A DNA stretch of 64,000 nucleotides, from the NCBI GenBank assembly GCA_949130495.1, contig OX422216.1, positions 104,973,967 to 105,037,966 on the forward strand. The letters are read 5' to 3'. A program made the translations under genes and the position numbers. The notes below the pieces were generated by a model. The model was given only the letters and a program-made list of their open reading frames with translations. It was not told the DNA's origin and did not search any database. The stretch is from Sambucus nigra. Lineage: Eukaryota; Streptophyta; Magnoliopsida; Dipsacales; Adoxaceae. This document shows, in pieces, positions 10,952 to 20,800 of the stretch (its first letter is position 1; each line of letters begins with the position of its first letter).

Positions 10952-11219
10952 TACTTCATTTTGAGGGCTAGACTCTATTTACATGGGTGTTTTATTTTCT
11001 TATATATCCTCCTATTTGCATGTTCCCCTTTACTATTCATGTGTACCTCATGCTTATGCTTCTATTCACACACTTGTAGAAAATTCTCCATGTACACTTC
11101 ACACCACGTGCACCTAGGATCACATATATCCCCATGTTGCACGCATCACCCACCCATACTTGGTATACTTGGTACTCATACTTTGCTGCATGTTGGGAAT
11201 GATCAAGAAAGATACTCTC
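10952..11219 (+). other. T2 leader, upstream part
   Basis: Noncoding sequence after the primer site, cut by T1 at 11219. It continues at 27427 with the duplicated CTCTT. Confidence 0.6.
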
Positions 11220-12416
11220 TGTAGAGGGGGCTTGAAGGTAGTCCTAAGATTATAGATAATCCCCCCATTTACAATAGTGTCTGGGACTAAGGCAACTCAG
11301 CGTGGTGGCCCAGAGGGACCTTCCAGCGAAGAAGCTAACTGAGAGAGCTCGTACTTTTAGTCCTATTGATTAATTTAGTCTTGTTGTATCTTTTGATTAT
11401 ATTGACTATGAGCTATAATGATTGTAATGATGTAACGAGAATAATCAAATTGTGTGAGATCAAATGATACTCGCGAGAGACTAGGCTTGGCAGGGCCTGG
11501 GAGAGCTTTCTTGCTCTATCGAACGACCTCGTCGTGGGAACTTTAGAGGGACTTGGTTTGGAGGATTGAGAAGTGAGGCACCGTTGGGGCTTGTCCTGTC
11601 CATCTCAGATACACCTGGTAAAACACCGAAGGACCCTGACCGTAGAACCTCGGGGGGGGGGGGGGGGGAGCAACCTTGAGTTCTATCGGGCATTGAGTTA
11701 CGAGCCAAATAACCCTCTACTTAATGTCACATCCGCTTTAACTGATGTCACTAACCAGCTAGGCAATGTCAGACCTACACTTGAGTAAACCACCGTGGTA
11801 TTTGGGGTTGTCAGACAGTTGGTGAGCCACCTCTGTAACGGCAGCCTCCTCACACATAGTGGTTAGGCAAAAGGCATGTCTTGGCATTTAATGCTCATGA
11901 CATGGAGATAACTAGTGCATCAGGTATTTAATGCTTGTGATATTAAGTATGAGGGATGTCTTTCACAAGCATTAATGGTTGAGTTGCCTCAGGGGTAGTT
12001 GGGGGGCTATTTAAGGACCCCAACTACCTCTGAGAAGGGATCATGTATTTATTGAGAGTTCAGAAGTTATTACTAGAGAGATTTATTACGAACCAGAGAG
12101 TCTATTCACCCACCATTGTCATTTATTATGAAGTTTTAATATTTGACAGAGATTATTGAGGGTGGTAGGGTTTTTGTTGCCTACCAAGGTGTATTTAGTG
12201 TGCTCATTTTCTCTCTCCCTCTAAGAAAAGTTGCTTCTAAGTTCATTACAACCTTCTGAGTTATACACGAGAGATTTTTATGAGTTTAAACCGAGTCTAT
12301 CTTCATTTAGTCGTGTTTGTATATCCCGTGGCCAATCAATAGTGTTGCTATTTAACTTATCACTACCATACTCAAAAGGGATTATGCCTCCATCTGATCT
12401 AAAGTACCCTCTTATA
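11220..12416 (+). repeat. 5' LTR of T1
   Basis: 1197 bp, paired with 26230-27426. A TATA-like CTATTTAAGGACC lies near 12007-12019. Both copies contain a G homopolymer (about 11650-11669 and 26660-26676). Confidence 0.95.
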
Positions 12417-12418
12417 TT

Positions 12419-12436
12419 TGGCGACTCTGCTGGGGA
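12419..12436 (+). other. Primer-binding site of T1
   Basis: TGGCGACTCTGCTGGGGA, two bases after the LTR end and identical to the T2 site at 10934-10951. Confidence 0.85.
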
Positions 12437-12458
12437 GGCATTCTTCTAAGCAAGGATT

Positions 12459-14085
12459 ATGACGCAAGATAACGTTAATCGAAGGCTTAACTTTGATGAC
12501 ATTCAACATAATGAAGAACAGGCGACGAGAGAACTGGAGGCTTCAAGGGATGGGGTTACTGGGGTAGAGGTAACTCTAGTTAAGGCGACAACAGGTGTCC
12601 CAGGAGAGGCACAAGCTTCGACGAGCACCGGGTTGGGACCAACTCAAGTGGTACTCCTTATGAATAAATTTTATGACTTTTTGCAAACTCCTGTAGCTTC
12701 AACGATGTTGGGAGGATTTGAATCCAATTCCTTCATAACACCAGGGGCAGCCCCAACGGCCCCACCAAGTGCAGTCATAATGGGAACGATCCCAACAAAT
12801 ATACCCTATGTTGTGTCCAGAAATGTGTGTTGGCTCTTGCTAGTTGGGGTCGCGTAATGTGTTTCTTGAGTCCGGTGTGTTTTGTCCGGAGTTTTAACGT
12901 GTCTTGACGGGATGGTTGCTCCTTTTTGGCATTTTTCTGTTGGATTTTTCCTGATGTTGCTACGTTCTTGCTGGCGATTTGCTATGTAGTGGTTTCTGGT
13001 TAGTTGTTCGTAAATGGACGGTGATTATTTCCTGGTTCCTTTGTGGCGTGACTGGGCGGTTTCCCCACCGTGGTGACTGTGTTACTACCGGTTTGGTTGC
13101 GTTGTTGTTCCAACCTTTTGGGGCTGCATTTTTGTGGTCGTGATATGCCTCTTTCTAACTGCTGTTGTTCCGTTGATCCGGTCCGGTGTGATGGTGGGCG
13201 GGTGTTATGGGTTTGGGTTTTCTCTTGATCGGTTATGGGTTGTCTACCCGAGATGGTTCATGGTCCACTTGGGGCTTGGGTTGGGCCTTTGTGCCCTTGG
13301 TCTTGTTGTGTTTTTTTACTTGTTATTTTGCTAGCCATTATTGGCCTTATTTTGGTTCATTACTGGTTGGGCTTTCACACCCGTGGTTTGGGTCTATTTC
13401 TTCGGAGATGACCATTGTAATGTTTCAGAATTTTGTTCTTGGGTTGCGTAGGGCGCTTGTGCTCTATCCTTTGTTTCTTTATTGTTTAGTTGTCAATGTT
13501 CACTATTCTCGAAAGGGTATGCCCTCTTGTCATTGTATATGGTTACGAGTTCTATAACACATAGTTTTTCCCCAAAAAAATATACCCTCTGTTGTGAATC
13601 CAACAATGGGAACTCCAGGAGGATCAACGGCTCCAACTATGATGATTTCTCCAGCTGCAACGGGCACGCATCCTATAGTCCCGTTGGTTGCCGCTTCATT
13701 GGCGTCGCCCATGAAAGAGATGAGGAAGGAGATGCTGAAGTTCATGAAAGCCTGCTCGCAATCTGCGGGGGAGGTAGCTTCGGCCTATGACGATTTTCAG
13801 ACGCCTTACCCCCAGGAATACAATAATGAGCCCTACCCAAAAAGATTATATTCCTCCTATTTTTGAAAAATACACAGGAAAGGGTGGGAACCCGAAGGAA
13901 CATATTAAACACTTCGTTGAACACCTGGGGGTGCATTGCAATAACAAGAAGCTTAGGTTGAAGGAATTTTCTAAATCCGTAACCGATAAGGCATACACTT
14001 GGTATTCTCACTTAGCTCCCAAGAGTGTTTCCACATGGGAGGAGATGCACGTTTTGTTCGTCCAGAATTCTGGTGAAAGATGAGT
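12459..14085 (+). pseudogene. T1 gag, N-terminal part, split by a retroposon and frameshifted
   Basis: An ATG at 12459, 22 bases after the primer site, opens a frame beginning MTQDNVNRRLNFDD. It is open to 12815, where the retroposon enters. The frame resumes at 13597 (NPTMGTPGGSTAP). Near 13790-13830 it shifts and continues with DYIPPIFEKYTGKGGNP, AYTWYSHLAPKSVSTWEEM and a second shift near 14060. The Trp-Tyr-x-x-L and TWEEM patterns are typical of the retrotransposon gag (capsid) domain. Removing the insert restores the reading frame across 12815/13597. The last ~13 residues of the upstream open frame (to 12857) are retroposon-derived. Confidence 0.85.
12816..13577 (+). mobile_element. ORF-less LINE-tailed retroposon (762 bp) in T1 gag
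   Basis: A 19-bp direct repeat flanks it (12797-12815 AAATATACCCTATGTTGTG; 13578-13596 with one change). The 3' end has GGGTATGCCC (about 13516), a degraded form of the GGGGTATRCCCC motif of the LINE tails in this window, then TTTTTCCCC and a short A-run. There is no long ORF and the sequence is GT-rich. A relative lies on the minus strand at 63006-63665. It was presumably copied by the reverse transcriptase of an L1-like LINE that recognises the tail. Confidence 0.85.
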
Positions 14086-15833
14086 TTACTTTGACCCAAC
14101 TGGGGAGTGAGAAGCAACGACTCGGGGAAGTGGTGGCTTACGTTCAAAGGTTCAGGGAAAGGTCTCTCGACGTAAGGGAGGAGGCCAAAGAGTCCAAGTT
14201 ATTGCAGATCTGCGCGGAGGGGTTGCTTCCTAAGTACATTTGCCATCTCATTAATGAGACGCGCAAGGGGACTTTTTTGGCGTTCCTAAAGGTAGCAAGA
14301 AATATTTCATTGGTGGTGCGACCAAACCTAGTGGTGGTACCCATGATGTTTAGGCAGTCGATACTACCAGTGGGGGGGAGGTCTCATCCCCCACGGGGAG
14401 GGTACACCAAGGGAGCAGATGGGGGCAAGGTGTCGAAGAAGGACAACAAGAGGAAGTTTGGAAGAGATAGGGAGGACCCACCACCATTGCCTTGTACGGT
14501 GGGGGAGGTTGTCAGCTATTACAATGCAATGGTCCAAGGAGGCACGGTCTACGAACCAAAGGGTATTCCCGTTGGGGAACCTGATGCGGTAACAAGGGCG
14601 GATCCCAAATATTTCCAGATTCATCAAAAGATCCAGCATCCAACAGAGAGCTATTTCACGCTAAGAAGAATCATCGACAAGTATGTGAAGGCAGGGACGT
14701 TGCAAATCCCTCTGCAGAACGTTAATAACAACCCACTCCTAGCACATGGGGCCAATCTGGTGGTGGCCTATAACGAGGAAGCAGAGAGAGAAGAAAGAGA
14801 GCTAACGACGAAGCAGGGGGAGTTCGAAGAAGCTTTGGAAGATTGTACTAAGGGAATGGCTAACGTAGTATTAGCCTACGATGAAGAAAGAGCTAAAGAT
14901 GACGAGGATGTATACAACGTTGAAGGTGAGGAAGCAGACCCAGTCATAGAATACTGTGCAGTTTCAGAATCCCCAAAGTTCATCTGGTTCTTCGACCAAG
15001 TAGGGATACCGAAGGAGAGTAGGTTGGAAATAACCCAGGAAATACTTGACATTGCGAGGAAGAACGCAACCCCCTCGCTGAGATGGAAGGGACCCTTGGC
15101 TAGGTTGGTGAAGAAGTTTCTGTCAGAAGTAACTTTCAGCGATGCAGAGAGGGCCGTAAGATTCCCTCATAACAGGCCATTGTATATGACCGCCAGCGTT
15201 AACGGAGTTAGTTTTGCAAGGACTCTTATGGATGGGGTAGCTTCCATCAATATCATGCCAATCAACTCTTTCCATGCAACCAATATCCCAGAAGAAAGGT
15301 TGGTCCCCATGCCTTTGGTGATTTCGAGATATGACAACCAATCTTCCAAGTCCATTGGGTATGTGAATGTTGGGATTGTGATGGGAAAGCTGAGTTCCCA
15401 TATCAAGTTCCACATAATAGAGAGTGCAAGTTCTTACCATATGCTGATAAGAAGAGTGTGGATGCACAACCAAGGGCTAGTTCCTTCGATGTATCACCAA
15501 TGCGCCAAGGCAAATATCAAGGGAACAAAGGTGACCATTAGGGCTATGAAGATGCCCTTCGCTGTCGAGGAAGCTCACTTGGTTGATGGGGCATTTTACA
15601 CAGAATTGGAGGCAGATGTACGGGTCCTAATGAGAAGAATGGAGGGAGCATGGGTTCCCTCGATCAAAGAAAGGGTGGGGCACTTGAACGAGCAGAATAA
15701 AGAGGTTACAAGCAGCACAGGATTGATGGTCGAAGAATCCCATCAAGTGGTCCCTCAGCCCCAAAACATTTTAAAGCAGCTCAAAGATAGGAGGAGGCCT
15801 AGGGTGGACCCAACGAAGCATGAGGTTAAATGA
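14025..15833 (+). CDS. T1 gag C-terminal region plus aspartic protease, long open frame
   Basis: A 602-codon open frame. Its first ~100 residues finish the capsid domain (VAYVQRFRERSLDVREEAKE, then GLLPKYICHLINETRKGT). A basic linker and acidic segments follow. The protease lies at about residues 385-500, with RTLMDGVASINIMP holding the catalytic Asp codon at 15231-15233. Tat proteases usually read D-G-G-A or D-G-S-A, so Val at the third place is odd. After it come IGYVNVGIV and MLIRRVWMHN, the flap and ILGRPW-like regions in altered form (IRRVW for LGRPW). It ends at TGA 15831-15833. Length without stops is notable among the decayed neighbours, but the true N-terminus lies in another frame, so the protein cannot be made as one piece. 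Confidence 0.8.
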   Translation: MFPHGRRCTFCSSRILVKDEFTLTQLGSEKQRLGEVVAYVQRFRERSLDVREEAKESKLLQICAEGLLPKYICHLINETRKGTFLAFLKVARNISLVVRPNLVVVPMMFRQSILPVGGRSHPPRGGYTKGADGGKVSKKDNKRKFGRDREDPPPLPCTVGEVVSYYNAMVQGGTVYEPKGIPVGEPDAVTRADPKYFQIHQKIQHPTESYFTLRRIIDKYVKAGTLQIPLQNVNNNPLLAHGANLVVAYNEEAEREERELTTKQGEFEEALEDCTKGMANVVLAYDEERAKDDEDVYNVEGEEADPVIEYCAVSESPKFIWFFDQVGIPKESRLEITQEILDIARKNATPSLRWKGPLARLVKKFLSEVTFSDAERAVRFPHNRPLYMTASVNGVSFARTLMDGVASINIMPINSFHATNIPEERLVPMPLVISRYDNQSSKSIGYVNVGIVMGKLSSHIKFHIIESASSYHMLIRRVWMHNQGLVPSMYHQCAKANIKGTKVTIRAMKMPFAVEEAHLVDGAFYTELEADVRVLMRRMEGAWVPSIKERVGHLNEQNKEVTSSTGLMVEESHQVVPQPQNILKQLKDRRRPRVDPTKHEVK

Positions 15834-17583
15834 TAAAGCGTGCTGAGTAGATTTTTAGGATGAAGAGTCGCTAAGGCTTCTAGGGAAAAGAAAAGGAAAG
15901 CAGTGGCGACTACCAATAGACAGTGCAAAAAGGTAGTTACCGAAGAAGGAAAGGTGGTTTATTGGTTATAATGGTGTGAGCAGGTGGCTGAAGAAGCTGA
16001 TAATGAGGTTGACCCGATATATGAATGCTTTCTGGTGGATCAACGGGGACAATATATGGTGATAGACAACTCCAACATACAAGAATTTTTGTAAGAAGTC
16101 GCCAAGGAACCAGATTACATGGCAGATTAATGGAAACCGTAGGCACAAGAGTTGGAGCAGTTGAACCTGGCGAAAGAAGGGGAGGATCCAAGGCCTATTT
16201 TTATCTCGAAAGATCTCAGTAAAGAGAAACGAGATGCCTTGGTTGAGTTGATTCGGGAGTTCATAGACATTTTTGTGTGGAAGTACACATAGATGGAAGG
16301 GATGGATGAGGAAGTGAGCTGCCACAAGTTGAACGTGATGCCTTCAGCCATTCCAGTGAAACAAGCAACGAGAACCTACAAGCCTGAGCTAGACTTGAAG
16401 ATCAAAGAAGAGGTCCAAAGCTTACTGACGGAAGGGTTCATTAAATTGATACAACACCCACTTTGGCTATCTAGTATTGTCCCAGTAGGAAACAAAGACA
16501 AGAATCAAATAAGGATCTGCGTGGATTTCAGAGACTTGAATAGGGATTGCCCCAAGGATGAGTTCCCTCTACCCTCCATCGATAGCCTAATAGATGCAAC
16601 AACTGGCCATGAGATGTACAACTTCATGGATGGGTATGTAGGGTACAATTAGATCAAGATGGACCCCATGGATGCAGAGAAAACGACATTTAGAACCACA
16701 TTGGGCAACTTCATATACAAGGTGATGCTGTTTGGACTCAAGAACGCTGGGGCTACTTACCAGAGAACGATGATGGCCATTTTCCATGACTTCTTTCACA
16801 AATTTTTGGAAATTTATGTGGATGATTTAGTCATCAAATCGAGGAAGGAGGAGTCCTATCTGAGCGATTTGAGAAAGGTGTTTGCCCGATGCAGGAAGTA
16901 TAAATTGAAGATAAACCCACTAAAGTGCGTCTTCGGGGTAATAAGTTAAAAATTTCTAGGCTTTGTGGTTGATTACCAAGGGGTGCAGATGGACCAGGAC
17001 AAACAGCGAGCGATTTTGGAGATGCCAAGTCCAAGAATGGCAAAGGAGCTGAAGAGTTTCCTCGGTAAAGTTTCCTATCTTAGGAGATTTGTGCCTGGAT
17101 TGGCCGAGATGACACACCCGTTGATGCAACTATTGCGAAAGAACACAAAATTCAAGTGGGAGGGGATTCACCAGGAGTCTCTTGCTGGGCTGAAGAAACT
17201 GCTCGTTTCACCACAGACCATGGTTCCCCCAAAGGCAGGAATACCGTTGCAGCTATACCTCACATCTACCACGAGGTCCGTTGGAGCTTTTCTAGCACAA
17301 GAGATTGATGGGAAAGAACGACCAGTCTATTACCTCAGCAGAATCATACATGGACCAGAGGTCAGATATAGTAGCTTGGAAAGGCATTATTTAGCCTTAG
17401 TCTTTTTAGCACAAAAACTTAGACATTATATGCTATCTTTTACAATTTATATTGTAACTAAATGTGATCCTATTAAGTATTTGCTGGAAAGAACTATATT
17501 GATTGGTAGGGTAGCTAGGTGGTTCCTCATCCTCTCAGAATATGACTTGAAGTGTGTGGTTCCTCGCGCAATCAAGAGTTGAG
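15834..17583 (+). pseudogene. T1 pol: reverse transcriptase and RNase H, with in-frame stops
   Basis: After a linker (LSKEKRDALVELIREFIDIF near 16210-16270), the reverse transcriptase runs from about 16293 to 17000. Visible parts are RICVDFRDLNRDCPKDEFPLP, LFGLKNAGATYQR and the active site YVDD at 16815-16826. RNase H follows at about 17020-17580 with LKSFLGKVSYLRRFVPG, PVYYLSRI and EVRYSSLERHYLALV. Stops interrupt at 16651 (GYN-stop-IKM, CAG to TAG), 16948 and 17581. The order and the Asp-rich motifs are those of Ty3/gypsy Tat elements. The enzyme would copy RNA into DNA in virus-like particles, but this copy is dead. Confidence 0.9.
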
Positions 17584-18712
17584 CGTACGACGACTTGTTG
17601 GCAATCTTCCCCTCTGGAACGTTTGATCCACCAAAAGAAAGTATTCCAAGAGATGATTTACAGGCCAATTACTTGAATGCAAGTGATGAAGATTGGACGA
17701 TGCAGTTTGATGGATCTTCGACGGAAAAGAAAGGAGGGGCAGGGTTTATTCTTTCAAAAGGAATGGAGGAGATTTGTCTTTCCTACAAATAATATTTCCC
17801 TTGTTCCAACCATGAAGCAGAGTATGAAGCCTTAATGCTGGGGTTGCTGGAGGCTCTTCGAAGGGGGATTCATTCACTTTATATCAAAGGTGATTCGAAC
17901 TTGGTAATTCAATAGGTGAATGGACAATATGATTTGAAACCCCTGAGCCTGGTGCCATAACGAACAATCATTCAGAGGCTTCTCAGCTAGTTCTATCGGA
18001 CCAAGATCAACAAACATCCCCGAATGATGAACCGACATCCAGACGCTTATGCCACCATCGCTCAGAAATGGTCATGAGGAACGATACAACTACAGTCATG
18101 ATTCAACGAAGAACGTCTCCTTTGGTGGTACAGTAAATTTTGCTGATGGAGGAGGACGATGACTGGAGGGGAGAGATTAGAAAGCAACTGGGATCTGGAG
18201 AAGGAGCGATGGAGCTGAGGGAACTAGCCCAATACTTTATAAACTAGGTAAATATTTACTTTAGAAATGCAGGGGGATGGTTATCAAGATGCATCGGCCC
18301 AGAAGAAGCAAAATAGAGGTTAAAGAAGACATATGAAGAGCACTGCGAAACAATCGAGATGCCTCTTTATTGGAGAATTCAAATGGAGGGTTATTTTTGG
18401 CCTAGAATAAAACAGGACGCAGCGAAGGTACAATGAAAGTGAGCTAAGTGCGAGTTATTCTTCAAAGAAGTTGAATGTCATTTCATTGAAGCTCAACCTG
18501 ACTGGAGGCAACCTTACATTGACTTCATTAAAGATGGAGTCATACCAATGGAGAAGATTGATGCGATGGGACTTAAGCGAAGGGCCTCAAGGTTCTATGT
18601 TCAGGAGGGGAAGCTTTATTTAAGGGGTTACTTCAACAGGCCGTTGCGTTGCATCACGAAGGAATAAGCAGTCGAAGTCCTCAAACAGGCGCACGATCCA
18701 GCTCACATACTG
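17584..18712 (+). pseudogene. T1 second (archaeal-type) RNase H and pre-integrase linker
   Basis: At 17690-17960 a second RNase H domain is recognisable: WTMQFDGSSTEKKGGAGFI, then NHEAEYEALMLGLLEAL and IKGDSNLVIQ, with the Asp-Glu-Asp triad present. A duplicated RNase H of this type marks the Tat lineage. Stops follow CAG to TAG (near 17914). The linker then reads YIDFIKDGVIPMEKIDA, LKRRASRFYVQEGKLYLRG and VLKQAHDPAH, a conserved stretch just before the integrase zinc finger. The frame is cut near 18712 by a foreign gypsy fragment, so the HHCC finger is separated from its first residues. Confidence 0.85.
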
Positions 18713-19545
18713 ATGCAATTCAAGGAGCTGAATAGGTTGAAGATGAACGCGGGCCTGATCATACACATGGGAGTGGAGATAAATTTGCACAAGACCCTTT
18801 ATCACTTTCTAGTGGTCCAATTACAAGACTTAGAGCCAAACATTTTAAGGAAGCACTTATTGGGTTAATCCAAGAGAAGTGGTCTTCTGAAAAGATGGAG
18901 ACCAAGATAGGCCCAAATGATAATCAAAGCTTAGTCTATGTCATCAAAGCAATTTGGGGAGATAATTATCATGCAAAAATATGATCATCATGTTCACACC
19001 ATAAAGGGGCATGAATTTATCTATTTTCAAGGTTAATAAATGGGGGATGAATTTAGTCTTGGCTGGTTATCCTTAAATATATTGAACGTAGTCATTTAGT
19101 CATATTTTGTTATTTTCCAAGCCCAAGTGGCCTAAAAACGTGAGAACTTGTTTACTTTGACAATTGTGTTGTTTTAATGCTGTATTTATTTCATTTCCTA
19201 TTCTTAGAGGGTTCTTCTAAGTATAAATGAGGGGAGCTACGAATTTTGTAAGCACTTTTGATATAAACTAATATTATTGTGAGGTATTTTAGTTCCTCTT
19301 GGTTCTTAAGAAAACTTTTTGAACTTATCAAGTTAATCTTGTGGCGTTCAAACAACCAAACTATCACCTTGATTCATGAGAGATTCTTAGGTTTCTTGGT
19401 GTGGCGTTTTAATCCTTTGTAGTCTTGGTTATTATCTTACTAGGTAACGGGTCAAGGCTCAACAAACTTTATTTATACGATATTGGGTTCTTTAACCATC
19501 ATTGTTATTGGGTTTCATCACAATTGTTGGTGGGGTTCATATCAC
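18713..19545 (+). mobile_element. Foreign gypsy 3' fragment inserted between T1 RNase H and integrase
   Basis: The stretch 18716-19352 is the reverse complement of 4609-3972. It starts with the coding phrase for DAIQGAEYVEDERGPDHTHG in decayed form, passes the GP-I-TR-x-RAK region (about 18805-18840) and continues as LTR-like sequence to about 19545, where T1 integrase resumes (GAKLYDQLMTLGYY). No target duplication is obvious. It may be a truncated insertion or a product of recombination. Confidence 0.6.
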
Positions 19546-20558
19546 ATAGGGGGAGCCAAGTTGTATGACCAGTTGATGACGTTGGGGTATTATTGACCAA
19601 CAATGGAGAAAGACTCTGCTGAGTTCGTTCGAAAGTGCAAGGCTTGCCAACTTCATGGAAATATGATCCTTGCCCCATCGGGGAACCTACACTCCCTGGC
19701 CACTCCTTATCCTTTTCACACTTGGACGTTCAACCTGGTAGGGAAAATATATCCTTCTTTGAGGGGGAAGATATGGATACTAGTAGCAACGGAGTGTTTT
19801 ACAAAATGGGCTGAAGCGATATCACTGAGAAGGGAAACAGCGGGGGTGGTGAGCAACTTCATCACAGAATATATCATTTGCCGTTTTGGGATTTCAAAGG
19901 TTATCCTCTCAGATAACGAAACCCATTTCTTCAATTCAGAGGTAACAATGCTCACAGGCACTCCATTGTTCATAACACTTCAACGGTGGCATATCCAAAG
20001 GGCAATGGTCAAGCCGAGGCAACTAACAAAACCTTGGTTAATATTTTGGCTAAAATGATGAAGGATTTTCCAGGATCGTGGGATGACAAGATACCACCTG
20101 TGTTGTGGGCCTATCGAACAACCAAGAAGAAGCCCACAGGGTATACTCTATTCTCCCTTTTTTATGGGGCTGAGGCGATTCTCCCGATAGAGTTGGAAGT
20201 TCACTGTGCTCGATATGCCTTGCGAAGTAGCATGCTCCCTCAGAATAGACATGTGCAGTTGGAAGCATTGGATGAACACAGAGATAATGCGATACAACAC
20301 TTTCAAATATACACGAAGCATCTCTCTAGGGCATATGATAACCTGGTGAGACCAAGAAAATTCGTGGAAGGAGACCTCGTTTTGAAGGCAGCAGTGAAGC
20401 ACATTAGGGGACTTCCTCTACCCAAGTTTATGGCAAATTGGAAGGGTCCTTTCATTGTAAAAGAAGCTCATGACTCAGGTTATTGCCTAATTTCTAAGAT
20501 GGAAGAAGACAAACCATTCAAGATTAACAATAAATGGTTGAAAGTCTATCATGTGTAA
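19546..20558 (+). pseudogene. T1 integrase, frameshifted, first catalytic Asp lost
   Basis: The second half of the HHCC finger (FVRKCKACQLHGN) and the core are clear. The first acidic position reads TWTFNLVGKI, with Asn (AAC, 19732-19734) where Asp is expected. The second Asp is present (ILSDNETHF, 19912-19914) and so is the Glu (GNGQAEATNK, 20016-20018). A frameshift lies near 19970. The C-terminal part (DNLVRPRKFVEGDLVLKA, then GPFIVKEAHDSGYCL) is complete to a stop at 20556-20558. A stop at about 19598 replaces Trp (GYYWP to GYY-stop-P, TGG to TGA). Integrase inserts the DNA copy into the chromosome. Loss of the first Asp would abolish activity. Confidence 0.9.
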
Positions 20559-20800
20559 GAAATTATGTTTAGACCACATCTAGTTGTTGTTATAAATATT
20601 AAATTTCTTTTTTTATTATAACTCAAGTGGAGATGAAAGAATTATAGAACTTCATAATAGACACAAACAGTTGTAACACAAAGAAATGACATGGGAAACA
20701 TACATTTTTTTCATTCATAAACTTTCGGGCATCACAAAATTGGGAGCTATTGCCCAAGAATTACATAAAAAATAAAATGTTTACAACAAATCATTGACCC
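20559..20800. other. T1 spacer between integrase and the antisense gene
   Basis: AT-rich, about 240 bp, between convergent sense pol and the antisense gene. It must hold the 3' ends of both transcripts. No clear signal beyond A/T runs. Confidence 0.4.

Noticed and set aside
13134..13557. Hydrophobic membrane-like frames (GLGLG, FFYLLFC)
   Set aside because: They lie wholly within the ORF-less retroposon. The second copy at 63006-63665 does not keep a corresponding frame.
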